Translations under genes and position numbers: made by a program
Part shown: positions 1-7,806 of the stretch, piece by piece
How positions within the stretch are numbered: position 1 is the stretch's first letter
Layout: each line of letters begins with the position of its first letter
Notes under the pieces: model-generated
Databases searched by the model: none
What the model was told of the DNA's origin: nothing
What the model saw: the letters and a program-made list of their open reading frames with translations, nothing else
DNA from: CAZKUN01 sp964555935
GTDB lineage: Bacteria > Armatimonadota > Zipacnadia > Zipacnadales > VGFC01
Length of the DNA stretch: 24,770 nucleotides
NCBI GenBank assembly: GCA_964555935.1
Contig: CAZKUN010000133.1
Location: 1-24,770 of the forward strand
Reading direction: 5' to 3'

Positions 1-55
1 ATGGGCGATGCGCCCGCTGACGAGAGCACCGAGTAACAGACGCTGACACTCCGCG

Positions 56-79
56 GGGGCGGGTCGTTCGACCGGCCCC
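56..79. terminator. Inverted repeat, probable bidirectional terminator
   Basis: Arms 56-66 and 69-79 are complementary over 11 bp with one mismatch, around a very short TTCG-like centre. It lies 13 bases beyond the TAG stop of the minus-strand DUF4091 gene. It is GC-rich and has no clear T tract, so intrinsic termination is an inference from position. A plus-strand reading frame open from base 1 stops at 36, so the hairpin could also close an upstream plus-strand gene, but too little of that frame is visible to call it. Confidence 0.4.
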
Positions 80-91
80 GGCAGCACCATC

Positions 92-3000
92 CTACCTCCC
101 GCGGCTCAGTTTCTCAATGGCCTCGGCGATCTGCACGCGGTGCTTCAGCAGAGGTTGTGGATCGCGCGTGAAATTGGTCTTATCGACCACGATGGTCTCG
201 GGGACCTCGAGCAGCTTGGCGGCCGGTTTGCCCGCTGACAGTTCGCGCAGAAGATAGAAATACTCGTAGTCCTCGATGCCCTCCCGCAGCAATTCCCAGC
301 GGATGCAGTTCACCGGGCCCTCGATGCGCTTCGCGCCGCCATCCGTCCCATCCTGGTTGGGCGGATAGACCATTCGGCCGTCACCATTGCCCCAGTACCC
401 CACGTGCCCCACCGGCAGTCCATAGCCCGATTGGTAGCTCATCGGGTCATCCCACGGATCCTGCGGGACGCCCTCGGAGTAGACCAGCGGGCTGCTCCAG
501 TAGTTGCTGGCCCATATGAGAACCCCGTCGATGTCCCACTTCCATGTCATCCAGAGCCAGAGGCGCATTTCGATCGCGCTATGGTCGATGAAGAGCGTCG
601 GGTAGGGCGCCTTCGGGCCGGTGCAGACGTACCACCAGATCCGCTCACCCTCCGCTATCCGATCCGCGCAGGATTTCGCGTCCATGCTGCTGAGCACTGG
701 GCACCAGAGATCGACGACGCCGTGCAGAGGCGGAACGGGCTCCTCGGTGAGCATCCGGCGGACGCCGGGGATGTGGCGTTTGAGCAAATCCATGCCCTCG
801 ATGACGAAGTCATAGTCCTTCGCCGTCGGCTCGTCGAACCAGTAGAAGTAAGCCTTCTCGAGCCAGCCCTTCTCGCGGAGATGCGCCTCGACTTGGCCGA
901 GATAGTCGCTCATCAGGCTCTCGTAGCCGGGCGATCCCTGCTTGTACGGGCCGATGCTGCCGTAGTGGCGCGAGTGGAACGTCCCGCCACCCATGCCCTC
1001 GATGCTGAGCCGGAAGCTGTTGAGCTTCAGTTCGTCGAAAGCGTATGCGGCCGCTCGGTCGAAGTCGGCAAAATCGACGTCAACCTTGACGTCGGAATCC
1101 GCGGCCTCGAAACCAGGGCTCGGGATCAAGTTGTCTCCGCCAGGCGCGACCAACTCGATGTCATCAAACCAGGCAGTGCCCAGGGCCTCGCCCGGTTCCG
1201 ACCACGAGGCGGGGCGCAGAATCACGACGACGGAGCGGACCTCGTCGCCGAAGGTGGCAACCGCGCGCTCCTCGCGTTTCCACTCCCCCGATCCGGTCGC
1301 GGAGAAGTCCTTGTTGTTGCCGGAGATCCACTGCCCAACCACATCATACGTCTGCACCGTCACCAGGTACGGCTGGCCGGGCTCGTCGGTCCTGCAGGAC
1401 CACCGGACGGTGTATGGGCTGCCCGGCTCGATGGCCATCTGCTCGCGCGTGCCAACCTGGACGACGCCGGAGTCGTTCTCGTCGACGATCTTCATGCTCG
1501 ACACGCCCTCGGCGGCTTCGTCAGAGACGATATCTCCGCCCGTCCAGTCGATCCCGGAGAATGTCACGCGGATCGGATCGAAGGGCGTGGGATTGTACGG
1601 GCTGATGCGGTGATCGGCGAAGTTGCGGAGGTAGAGGTCGTAGACCTCGCGGACCTCCTCGTTGGTGTCGAGGTTGTGGTACTGTCTCAGCGGCCCGGAC
1701 GAGAGACCGAACCCGGACTCCACGTGCGTCTCATCCGGGAGGTCGAAGTCGTACACGCGCAGCCGGAGCGGGACGGTCTCCTCGTAGCCATCGGCAGTGA
1801 GTCTGACGTCGCCCTCGTATCGCCCGGCGGGGACGCCTTTGGGTACCTTCACCGTAATCCACAGCGGGTGATTGACGCCCGCTTCCGCGTCGAACGGCTC
1901 GGTGAGCGGCGGCAGCGGGTCGGGCCAGAGGCCTTCGCAGCCCGTAGGATCGGTCGGCACCTGCACGTTGACATAGGCGACGCGGTCGATGGTGATGGCG
2001 TCAGCCGGTATGGTGCCGCCACGCGGGCCCTCGAGGTCGGTGACGGTGGCCATGAGGTCTGTCAGGTCAGATGCCGGCCGCACGACAAGTTGCACGGGCT
2101 CATACTCGTTGCGGGCGGCGGAGAGTTCGACGGCGGGCCTGCGATCGCGGGGCGCCGGCCGCTCGCGACTGATCTTGTAGGGGGATTCGCACCACCAGAG
2201 GCCATCGCCGATCGAGTATCCGAAGTCGGCGGCGTATAGATCGGGCACGGTGAACTGCGTCCGAGCCACGAACACGGGCTCTGGCTTCGCTGGATCCGAG
2301 ATCGAGACGGTGAGAACATGCGCGCCCACGCGCTCGACCGTGTACGGGATCCGCATGTCCTGCCCGTCGACCAGATCCCTGAGAGCACCCGTCGACTCCG
2401 CAGGCGGCCCGTTTGCGGGCTCGACCACCACTCGCCAAGCCAGTCGGTCCGGCTCCGCCCCGGCGATCCGAATGCCCATCGCATTCTCGCCCGGACGGGC
2501 CTCCGACAGGCTGCTGATGACGTACCCATCGTTCGGCTGGATCAGCTCTATGAACTGCGTGTTGCCCCGGCAGTCATCCACATCGCCGTCGAGCGTCGCG
2601 GAGTAGGTGTAGCCGTAGACCTGAAGGCTGCCAGGTGCAGGAGACTCGGTGGCCTCGTCGCGTCCGCTGCAACTGAGGCGGATGTAGATCTCCGAGGCAG
2701 GCAGCAGATCCTCGGGGACGGATCCGGTGACGCTACCGACTTGATCGAGTTGGCCGACCTCGGTCCAGTTCTCCGCGTCAGTGCTGGCCTCGACGTGCAG
2801 CACGCCGCTCGTGTAATGGCCGACGTTCACGCTCCACTCGGCGGCGTCCTGGAGCATCCCGCCCACGTCGTGGCGGCAGATCACCGACGAGCCGTTCGCG
2901 AGGAGCCAACGGTTGGAGTTGAAGCCTGTCCCGTTGCGGAAGAGGCAGCGCGAGTAGTTGGAGCCCTGCCCGTTGAGCCGGCTCTGAAACTCGTATCGGC

Positions 3001-3535
3001 CGCCCTCGATGGTCTCTCCGGCGCCAAGCTCGATGTCGCCTGTGGTTGCGTGAATCGGCTGGACCTTCGTGAGGCCGATGTCGTCGAAGTAGACCGTGCC
3101 GCCCTTCTCCCACTGGCCGAATCGAAGGTAGCCGGAGTTGCCGGGCTCCTCGGGCACGGCGAAGACGAAGCTCTTCTCCTCCCACGTTTCGCCGCAACCG
3201 TAATCGCGGTTCGCGAAACTCGGCCCCGTCATGATCGTGCCGCCGCTTGTGCCGAGAGCTACCTTCATCCACAGCGAAATGCGGTATGTCTCGCCGGGCT
3301 TAAAGACGAGGTCATCCGTAAGCCAGAAGTTGCTGGCTTCATTGTCACCGCCACCAGTGACGCTGATGCATCGGCCACCGTCACGGCCATCCATCTCCCA
3401 CGCGCCCGTGCCTTGGTTCAGCGACCACCCGTCCGGATCCCCGGCCGCACCGTCCTCGAAGCCCGGGTTAGGTACGTCCTGTGCGGGTGCGGCGACGACC
3501 ATCAGGCATAGCGCGACAATCGATGCGATTCGCAT
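92..3535 (-). CDS. Secreted DUF4091 / GH123-like glycoside hydrolase
   Basis: This is a predicted exported carbohydrate-active protein of about 1147 aa. The start at 3535 (MRIASIVALC...) has GGAGG 7 bases upstream (minus strand, 3547-3543) and begins a clear Sec signal peptide ending near APAQD. An earlier in-frame start at 3568 would put 11 residues before the signal. After the signal comes a CBM-like jelly-roll region (NPGFEDG ... YFDDIGL), then a second discoidin-like sandwich, beta-rich linkers, another CBM-like module, and a C-terminal DUF4091/TIM-barrel region. That region carries YFYWFDEP at about residues 896-903; D901-E902 match the Asp-Glu pair used by GH123-type enzymes. The C-terminal WELLREGIEDYEY block is typical of DUF4091. 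The substrate cannot be read from sequence. The gene is divergent from a URO-D/isomerase pair, which suggests a shared catabolic locus. Confidence 0.85.
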   Translation of the reverse strand: MRIASIVALCLMVVAAPAQDVPNPGFEDGAAGDPDGWSLNQGTGAWEMDGRDGGRCISVTGGGDNEASNFWLTDDLVFKPGETYRISLWMKVALGTSGGTIMTGPSFANRDYGCGETWEEKSFVFAVPEEPGNSGYLRFGQWEKGGTVYFDDIGLTKVQPIHATTGDIELGAGETIEGGRYEFQSRLNGQGSNYSRCLFRNGTGFNSNRWLLANGSSVICRHDVGGMLQDAAEWSVNVGHYTSGVLHVEASTDAENWTEVGQLDQVGSVTGSVPEDLLPASEIYIRLSCSGRDEATESPAPGSLQVYGYTYSATLDGDVDDCRGNTQFIELIQPNDGYVISSLSEARPGENAMGIRIAGAEPDRLAWRVVVEPANGPPAESTGALRDLVDGQDMRIPYTVERVGAHVLTVSISDPAKPEPVFVARTQFTVPDLYAADFGYSIGDGLWWCESPYKISRERPAPRDRRPAVELSAARNEYEPVQLVVRPASDLTDLMATVTDLEGPRGGTIPADAITIDRVAYVNVQVPTDPTGCEGLWPDPLPPLTEPFDAEAGVNHPLWITVKVPKGVPAGRYEGDVRLTADGYEETVPLRLRVYDFDLPDETHVESGFGLSSGPLRQYHNLDTNEEVREVYDLYLRNFADHRISPYNPTPFDPIRVTFSGIDWTGGDIVSDEAAEGVSSMKIVDENDSGVVQVGTREQMAIEPGSPYTVRWSCRTDEPGQPYLVTVQTYDVVGQWISGNNKDFSATGSGEWKREERAVATFGDEVRSVVVILRPASWSEPGEALGTAWFDDIELVAPGGDNLIPSPGFEAADSDVKVDVDFADFDRAAAYAFDELKLNSFRLSIEGMGGGTFHSRHYGSIGPYKQGSPGYESLMSDYLGQVEAHLREKGWLEKAYFYWFDEPTAKDYDFVIEGMDLLKRHIPGVRRMLTEEPVPPLHGVVDLWCPVLSSMDAKSCADRIAEGERIWWYVCTGPKAPYPTLFIDHSAIEMRLWLWMTWKWDIDGVLIWASNYWSSPLVYSEGVPQDPWDDPMSYQSGYGLPVGHVGYWGNGDGRMVYPPNQDGTDGGAKRIEGPVNCIRWELLREGIEDYEYFYLLRELSAGKPAAKLLEVPETIVVDKTNFTRDPQPLLKHRVQIAEAIEKLSRGR

Positions 3536-3588
3536 GGCAATTCCTCCGCCCTCAGCAGTTTCGAACACTTCGGCGGCGGTTTCAGCCC

Positions 3589-3605
3589 GACCTCCGCAGG
3601 AGGTC
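3589..3605. promoter_or_regulatory. Short perfect palindrome in divergent promoter region
   Basis: GACCTCC (3589-3595) and GGAGGTC (3599-3605) are perfect 7-bp inverted arms around GCA. They sit between the divergent DUF4091 gene (start 3535) and URO-D gene (start 3667). That suits an operator for a dimeric regulator acting on both genes, but a chance palindrome at this GC content is possible. I see no convincing -35/-10 pair in this interval. Confidence 0.3.
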
Positions 3606-3666
3606 AGGCGCGAGGCGGAGCGAACTACCCACGACCGATCTGAGATTCGAGGAGACCAGAGCCACC

Positions 3667-4692
3667 ATGACCATCTGCGACCGAATCGAAGCCGCGCTGC
3701 GCCTGCAGCCCGTTGACCGCATCCCGTTCACCTGCTACGAGGGGGTCGTGCCCGCCGGCGCCCTGGATATCATCCCTGATCTCGGCATCGTCCGGCCGTG
3801 TGGTCCATATGGCACGTCGACGCCGAACGTGCAATGGTCTTCGGAGCAGATCGACGACGAGACGATGGTCCAGACCATCGAAACGCCCATCGGAAAGCTG
3901 ACGCAGCGCAGCGTCAAGGAGTCTGGCTACGGAAGCTGGTGGATAACCGAGTACTACGTGAAGACACCCGAGGATTACGGGGTGCTCGAGTACTGGATGA
4001 ACGATCACGTGCTCACGCCGAACCCGGACATCCAGAAGTCGCAGGCTGATGACGTCGGCGACCGCGGGGTCATAATGGGCAGCTTGCCGAGAGCGCCGCT
4101 GCAGAAGCTCTGGATCGAATACGCGGGGATCGAGCGGATGAGCCTGGACCTCTTCGACTGCCGCGACAAAGTGTTGAGCGTCCTTGAGGCGATGGGGCGG
4201 ATCAACCGCGAGGCGGCCGAGATCAACGCCGAGTCTCCCGCGGAATTCGTCTGGCTGCCCGACAACATGACCGGTGAGGTCGCCGGACCCGCGCTCTTTG
4301 GGGAGATTCTGGCGCCGTATTACGCGGAGATGTGCGAGATCCTCCACGCCAAGGGCAAGCGACTGGTCTGTCACATGGACGGGATGATGAAGCGGCTGGT
4401 CGACACCGTCGCGGAGACGGACATCGACATCATCGAGGCCTTCACCCCGCCGCCGGATGCGGACCTCCCGCTGGACGAGGCCCGCGCGGCTTGGCAAGGC
4501 AAAGCCATCTGGATCAACTTCCCGTCATCGGTGCATCTCAACCCGCCCGAGCGCGTCAAGGAGGTCACCCGCGAACTCGTCGCCCAGGCGGGCGATGAGC
4601 CGGGCTTCCTGGTCAGCATCACCGAGAACATTCCCCTCGACATCGGCACGCGAAGCCTGGAGGCGATTGGTGAGGTGCTGAGGGGAGAGTAA
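3667..4692 (+). CDS. URO-D family protein (methyltransferase-like), paralogue 1
   Basis: This 341-aa protein belongs to the uroporphyrinogen decarboxylase / cobamide methyltransferase superfamily. The start at ATG 3667 (MTICDRIEAALRLQPVDRIP) matches the family N-terminus and has GAGGAG upstream. Recognisable parts are the N-terminal RIP motif, a central NMTGEVAGPALFGE stretch, and the C-terminal block around KRLVCHMDGMM (about 231-241) and IIEAFTPPP (about 255-263). The usual methyltransferase zinc motif H-x-C-G is H236-M-D238-G here, so the cysteine ligand is replaced by Asp. The enzyme may therefore bind metal differently or not be a thiol methyltransferase. True heme-pathway HemE is unlikely, because nothing nearby is tetrapyrrole biosynthesis. 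It is followed after 52 bases by an isomerase-like gene, probably in one operon. The reaction is unknown. Confidence 0.8.
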   Translation: MTICDRIEAALRLQPVDRIPFTCYEGVVPAGALDIIPDLGIVRPCGPYGTSTPNVQWSSEQIDDETMVQTIETPIGKLTQRSVKESGYGSWWITEYYVKTPEDYGVLEYWMNDHVLTPNPDIQKSQADDVGDRGVIMGSLPRAPLQKLWIEYAGIERMSLDLFDCRDKVLSVLEAMGRINREAAEINAESPAEFVWLPDNMTGEVAGPALFGEILAPYYAEMCEILHAKGKRLVCHMDGMMKRLVDTVAETDIDIIEAFTPPPDADLPLDEARAAWQGKAIWINFPSSVHLNPPERVKEVTRELVAQAGDEPGFLVSITENIPLDIGTRSLEAIGEVLRGE

Positions 4693-4744
4693 GGACGTGC
4701 GGGACGACCGACAGCCAAGCGTCATGGGAAGGGAGTGCGGACAG

Positions 4745-5521
4745 ATGCGTTTCGGAATCAGGGATGGCTGCTTGAGAGGGTCGTGGGCGGAGGCGATGCA
4801 GATCGCGGCGGATGTCGGGTACGATGGGATTGAGCTGGACATCGGTGCGGACTATAGAGACACGCCGCTGTGGACCGACGGCGTCGACGCCGTTAGGCAG
4901 ATGGCCGAGAGCGCGGGCTGCGGGGTTCTCGCATTCTGCGCGGGGGCATGCTGGCAGATCAGCCCGGCATCAGGCGACCCGAACGCGCAGGCCGAGATCC
5001 GGACGATGCTGACAGACTTGTGCGGACACGCAGCCGAACTTGGCGCGGAGGCCATTCTCGTCCCGGTAACGCCGGGCGGTGAAGGCGTGGCCTATGAGGA
5101 CGAGCAGCGTCGCTGGATCGAGGAAATGACCAAGCTCGCCCCCGTCGCCGAGGAGACTGGCGTGACGCTTGCGCTGGAGAACGTCGGTCGGGGATGCGGG
5201 AAGTCGGCAGATGAGTTGATACACCTCGTCGATGGAGTCAACGCGCCGGGGGTCAAGGTCTACTACGACGTCGGCAACGCAACTGCGTTTGGGAACGACC
5301 CCGTCGAGGAGATCAGGCAACTCGGATCACGTATCGCGGTGGTGCACATCAAGGACCGTGACGGCGATCTGCTTGGCGATGGCGTCGTGAGGATCCCCGA
5401 GTGCATCGAGGCGCTGAAGGGCATCGGGTACGATGGCGACCTGATCCTGGAAACACCGGCGACGGACGATCCAAGAGCGGCGGCGACGCACAACCTGGCG
5501 TACCTGCGCGCGTATGCCTAA
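4745..5521 (+). CDS. Sugar phosphate isomerase/epimerase family TIM barrel
   Basis: This 258-aa AP-endonuclease-2-like (xylose-isomerase-type) TIM barrel is probably a cytoplasmic sugar isomerase or epimerase. The start at 4745 (MRFGIRDGCL) has GGAG 9 bases upstream; an in-frame upstream extension exists but lacks family-like sequence. The four metal-ligand positions of the fold are visible: E145 (LALEN), D175 (YYDVGN), H201 (VHIKDRDG) and E236 (LILETP). The length is normal for the family. It follows the URO-D gene on the same strand. Its TAA at 5519-5521 overlaps the TAG of the convergent minus-strand gene by three bases in a CTAA quartet. The exact sugar cannot be assigned. Confidence 0.85.
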   Translation: MRFGIRDGCLRGSWAEAMQIAADVGYDGIELDIGADYRDTPLWTDGVDAVRQMAESAGCGVLAFCAGACWQISPASGDPNAQAEIRTMLTDLCGHAAELGAEAILVPVTPGGEGVAYEDEQRRWIEEMTKLAPVAEETGVTLALENVGRGCGKSADELIHLVDGVNAPGVKVYYDVGNATAFGNDPVEEIRQLGSRIAVVHIKDRDGDLLGDGVVRIPECIEALKGIGYDGDLILETPATDDPRAAATHNLAYLRAYA

Positions 5522-6546
5522 GCGCGTGGAGGGCCGTCCTTGAAGCTGAAGCCGTCCGGGTCGTAGTCCTGCTCATATTCCCGATCAAATCCCGGCTCAG
5601 GCAACGTGTCGTAGTTGGCCTCTGTCCCGGCATCAAAACCGTGCCGGTAGTCCTCGACCCACTCGACCGTGTCCGGCGTGCTCGCGGGCGGAAGCGCCGT
5701 CGGAGGGGTCACATCCGGCACGCTCCAGCTCCGCCCAGGCGGCAGAATCCTCTCGTCGATATCAAGCGCATATGGATCCGGCTCATCGGCGGCTTTCTCG
5801 GCCTGATACCTCGCGCTGATGGCGGAGAACACCAGCGACACCTCATCGTCGGGCGCGTTCTCCTCCACCCCGAGCTTCGCCCGAGTGTGACGGGCCGCCA
5901 GCTCGAGTTGGGAGGTCAGCTCGCCGGCGGGGTCGATGAACTCCGGGTACGCCAGGGCCACGACATCCCAGCTCCGCCGCATCACGAAACGAATGCGGAT
6001 CCGTTCGGCGTTCCGCTCGGGCGCCATGGTCAGTTTGCCCGCTTGCGCGGGCTTATTCGGGCCCGAGGCCGACGCCGGCGCCGCCTCGATCGAGTGCGTC
6101 TCGTCAGCCGGGCGCCACTGACGCTTGGCGTCGATCCACCCTCGCTCGACATCCACGATCTGGTCAAACAGCACCTTCGACCGCAGGAACGACATCCCGA
6201 CCCGGATGTACCCGTCGCCGAGCGCGATCCACGCGCACTTGGACGTGCCACCCACCGTCGGGCGCATGCCCTTGAACAGCGAGGCGAGCAGGGGCGCTCC
6301 GGCCGCCAATACCATGGGCGCAACTTTCACCAGCACCTCGACCGCGCGGCTATCGCCCTTCATGAGTTCGTAGATGAGCCCGCCGAGCATGGCAATACCG
6401 GGCAGCACGGCCGCGAGGACGAATCCCCAGACGCCCTCCGTCAGTTGGTGAAGGAGTGGCGCCTTGAAGACGCGCTCGGGCGCCTGCTCGCGAGTTGCCG
6501 GCGCGCCCGGGCCGTATGCTAGTTCTCCAGAATCGCTTCCACGCAT
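5518..6546 (-). CDS. Unrecognised membrane protein with two TM helices and acidic tail
   Basis: I do not recognise this 342-aa protein. Two hydrophobic segments are visible at about residues 38-62 (GVWGFVLAAVLPGIAMLGGL) and 72-92 (VLVKVAPMVLAAGAPLLASL), forming a hairpin. A soluble stretch follows (WIALGDGYIRVGMSFLRSKVLFDQIVDVERG) whose alternating pattern resembles a PH-like or bPH-type beta fold, but this is only an impression. After that come a charged helical part and a Pro/Asp/Glu-rich C-terminus (from about 270). The ATG at 6546 lies inside the end of the preceding URO-D gene (28-bp overlap, different frame), implying translational coupling. A GGAG lies 11 bases upstream, which is rather far. 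No other start codon exists before the first helix. Confidence 0.7.
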   Translation of the reverse strand: MRGSDSGELAYGPGAPATREQAPERVFKAPLLHQLTEGVWGFVLAAVLPGIAMLGGLIYELMKGDSRAVEVLVKVAPMVLAAGAPLLASLFKGMRPTVGGTSKCAWIALGDGYIRVGMSFLRSKVLFDQIVDVERGWIDAKRQWRPADETHSIEAAPASASGPNKPAQAGKLTMAPERNAERIRIRFVMRRSWDVVALAYPEFIDPAGELTSQLELAARHTRAKLGVEENAPDDEVSLVFSAISARYQAEKAADEPDPYALDIDERILPPGRSWSVPDVTPPTALPPASTPDTVEWVEDYRHGFDAGTEANYDTLPEPGFDREYEQDYDPDGFSFKDGPPRA

Positions 6547-7511
6547 GCTGCTGCGTTCTCCGTAGGAACATCCGGCATGATCGGCTTCGTGGGCGAGACG
6601 ATGAACCCGCCATCCCGGCCCAGTTCAGTCTTCAGCTTCCGCACCTCCGCGCGAACCGCCTCGGGCGTGCCGTGTGGCAGCAGTACTTGCGTGCCGACCC
6701 CGCCCTCGAAGGTGATGTAGCGTCCATACTCGCGCTTCATGGCGTAAACATCCTGCGGCTCGGGCTGCAGCGGGTTGTAGATGTCCACGCCAATCTCGAT
6801 GAGGTCCTCAATGACCTCCGACATATCGCCACAGGCATGGATGTGCACGTATTTCCCGTGCTTGTGGGCATGCTCGTACATGAGCTTCAGGCGGGGCTTC
6901 AGCACGCGTCGCCAGTGGGTTACCCCCATTATCATCCCCCGCTGGCCCGCCGTATCGTCGCCGAAACCAATCGCCTCCACTGGGAGCGTCGCGAGCTTCT
7001 CGATCATCGGGAAGTGCAACTCCATCAGCCGGTCGAACAGCTCGTCGACGAACTCCGGGTGCGCGGCGAAGTCGAGGAGGATGTTCTCCATCCCGCGCAT
7101 CGCCCATGCCCTCTCAAAGAACATCAACCCCATGTTGGCGACCTTGAACACATCGGGGTTCGCTTCGGCCCACGTCCGGTGACGCTCAAGCTCGTCGTCC
7201 GGGAGCAGTCTTGGCCACTCGTACCCGGCAAGCGAGGGTTCATTCAGGGGGACATCGACCGTGTGGAAGATGTTCCCCTGCTCCCACGACGTCCCGAACA
7301 GATCGTAGAAGATCTCGCCATTCTTCCTGTTAGGGCCAGCCCAATCGACGCTGAAACGGGCAATGTGGGTCTCGATTCTGCTTCGCCACTCAGTGCTGCC
7401 GTAGTGCTCATCCAGGCGCGCCGCCGGATCGGGGTCGATCGGAATCATGTATGGGACGATATCGGCCTCATGATGCGCCATCGCCATCAACACGCGCTCT
7501 TTGCAGGTCAA
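6519..7511 (-). CDS. URO-D family protein, paralogue 2 (TTG start)
   Basis: This 330-aa cytoplasmic URO-D / cobamide-methyltransferase superfamily protein starts at TTG 7511, giving MTCKERVLMAMAHHEADIVP. That matches the family N-terminus, and a perfect AGGAGG (7523-7518) lies 6 bases upstream. An ATG 63 bases further up would add residues unlike the family and has no good ribosome binding site. Unlike paralogue 1, it keeps the H-x-C-G-D motif (H225-A-C227-G-D229 within YVHIHACGD), the usual zinc-site signature of methyltransferase-type members. The C-terminus GGFIVSPTKPIMPDVP fits the general URO-D fold but lacks the third Cys of classical MtaA/MtbA. The substrate is unknown; a role in demethylation or C1 transfer is an inference. 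The overlapping downstream gene encodes a membrane protein. Confidence 0.85.
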   Translation of the reverse strand: MTCKERVLMAMAHHEADIVPYMIPIDPDPAARLDEHYGSTEWRSRIETHIARFSVDWAGPNRKNGEIFYDLFGTSWEQGNIFHTVDVPLNEPSLAGYEWPRLLPDDELERHRTWAEANPDVFKVANMGLMFFERAWAMRGMENILLDFAAHPEFVDELFDRLMELHFPMIEKLATLPVEAIGFGDDTAGQRGMIMGVTHWRRVLKPRLKLMYEHAHKHGKYVHIHACGDMSEVIEDLIEIGVDIYNPLQPEPQDVYAMKREYGRYITFEGGVGTQVLLPHGTPEAVRAEVRKLKTELGRDGGFIVSPTKPIMPDVPTENAAACVEAILEN

Positions 7512-7523
7512 TCCCGGCCTCCT
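7509..7523 (-). promoter_or_regulatory. RBS AGGAGG deciding a TTG start
   Basis: On the minus strand AGGAGG (7523-7518), six bases, then TTG (7511-7509). This perfect Shine-Dalgarno places the start of the second URO-D gene at TTG rather than at the upstream ATG (7574). Confidence 0.8.
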
Positions 7524-7593
7524 GGACTCGGTCTCGCTTCCCCACTTCCCCGCGCCCTGCATCAGTCCTGCCATCGGCCCACAGTAAGGACGC

Positions 7594-7767
7594 AGTCACC
7601 CGGCGGGGAGCAAATTAATTAGTGTCAGACACTAGTTTACAGGTTGATACAGGTGTCATACCACCGGATATGCCCTTGAATAAACTACTGTCTGACACTA
7701 ATTAATCGGGCGCCTTGATGGCGGCCCCGCCATGGGGCGGCGGAAGGACGTAGTCGCCGGGCGGGGA
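7594..7767 (+). repeat. Imperfect 16-bp direct repeat flanking the IR element
   Basis: The 16-mers at 7594-7609 and 7752-7767 match at 14 of 16 positions (pattern AGTCnCCnGGCGGGGA). They bracket the AT-rich inverted-repeat element with unequal spacing. They may be duplicated regulatory or flanking sequence; chance in GC-rich DNA is possible. Confidence 0.3.
7614..7706. repeat. 93-bp AT-rich element with 26-bp inverted ends (REP/MITE-like)
   Basis: The left arm (7614-7639) and right arm (7681-7706) are reverse complements at 25 of 26 positions, around a 41-base centre. Each arm also contains an internal palindrome built on TAGTGTC-A-GACACTA (perfect in the left arm, one mismatch in the right). 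The arms are about 27% G+C in a genome that is clearly GC-rich. The element lies between divergent genes starting at 7511 (minus) and 7807 (plus) and encodes no protein. Paired short palindromes in opposite orientation resemble a REP/BIME or small non-autonomous element. A double operator or bidirectional terminator is an alternative. Confidence 0.7.
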
Positions 7768-7806
7768 ATTGGATTCAACAGACTCGCCCCACGCGGAGGT
7801 CGCGCC

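Noticed and set aside
1..36. C-terminus of an upstream plus-strand gene
   Set aside because: The frame ending in TAA at 36 gives only about 11 residues with no recognisable feature; other frames stop nearby too.
404..2239. 611-aa plus-strand ORF opposite the DUF4091 gene
   Set aside because: Composition (Arg/Val/Asp/Ala-rich, no domains) is that of a GC-rich antisense shadow; the minus frame has a signal peptide, modules and a ribosome binding site. The same holds for 2318-3511.
5401..7622. Long plus-strand ORFs at 5401-6522 and 6495-7622
   Set aside because: They are antisense shadows of the membrane-protein and URO-D genes; no recognisable motif, while the minus frames show TM helices and the URO-D signature.
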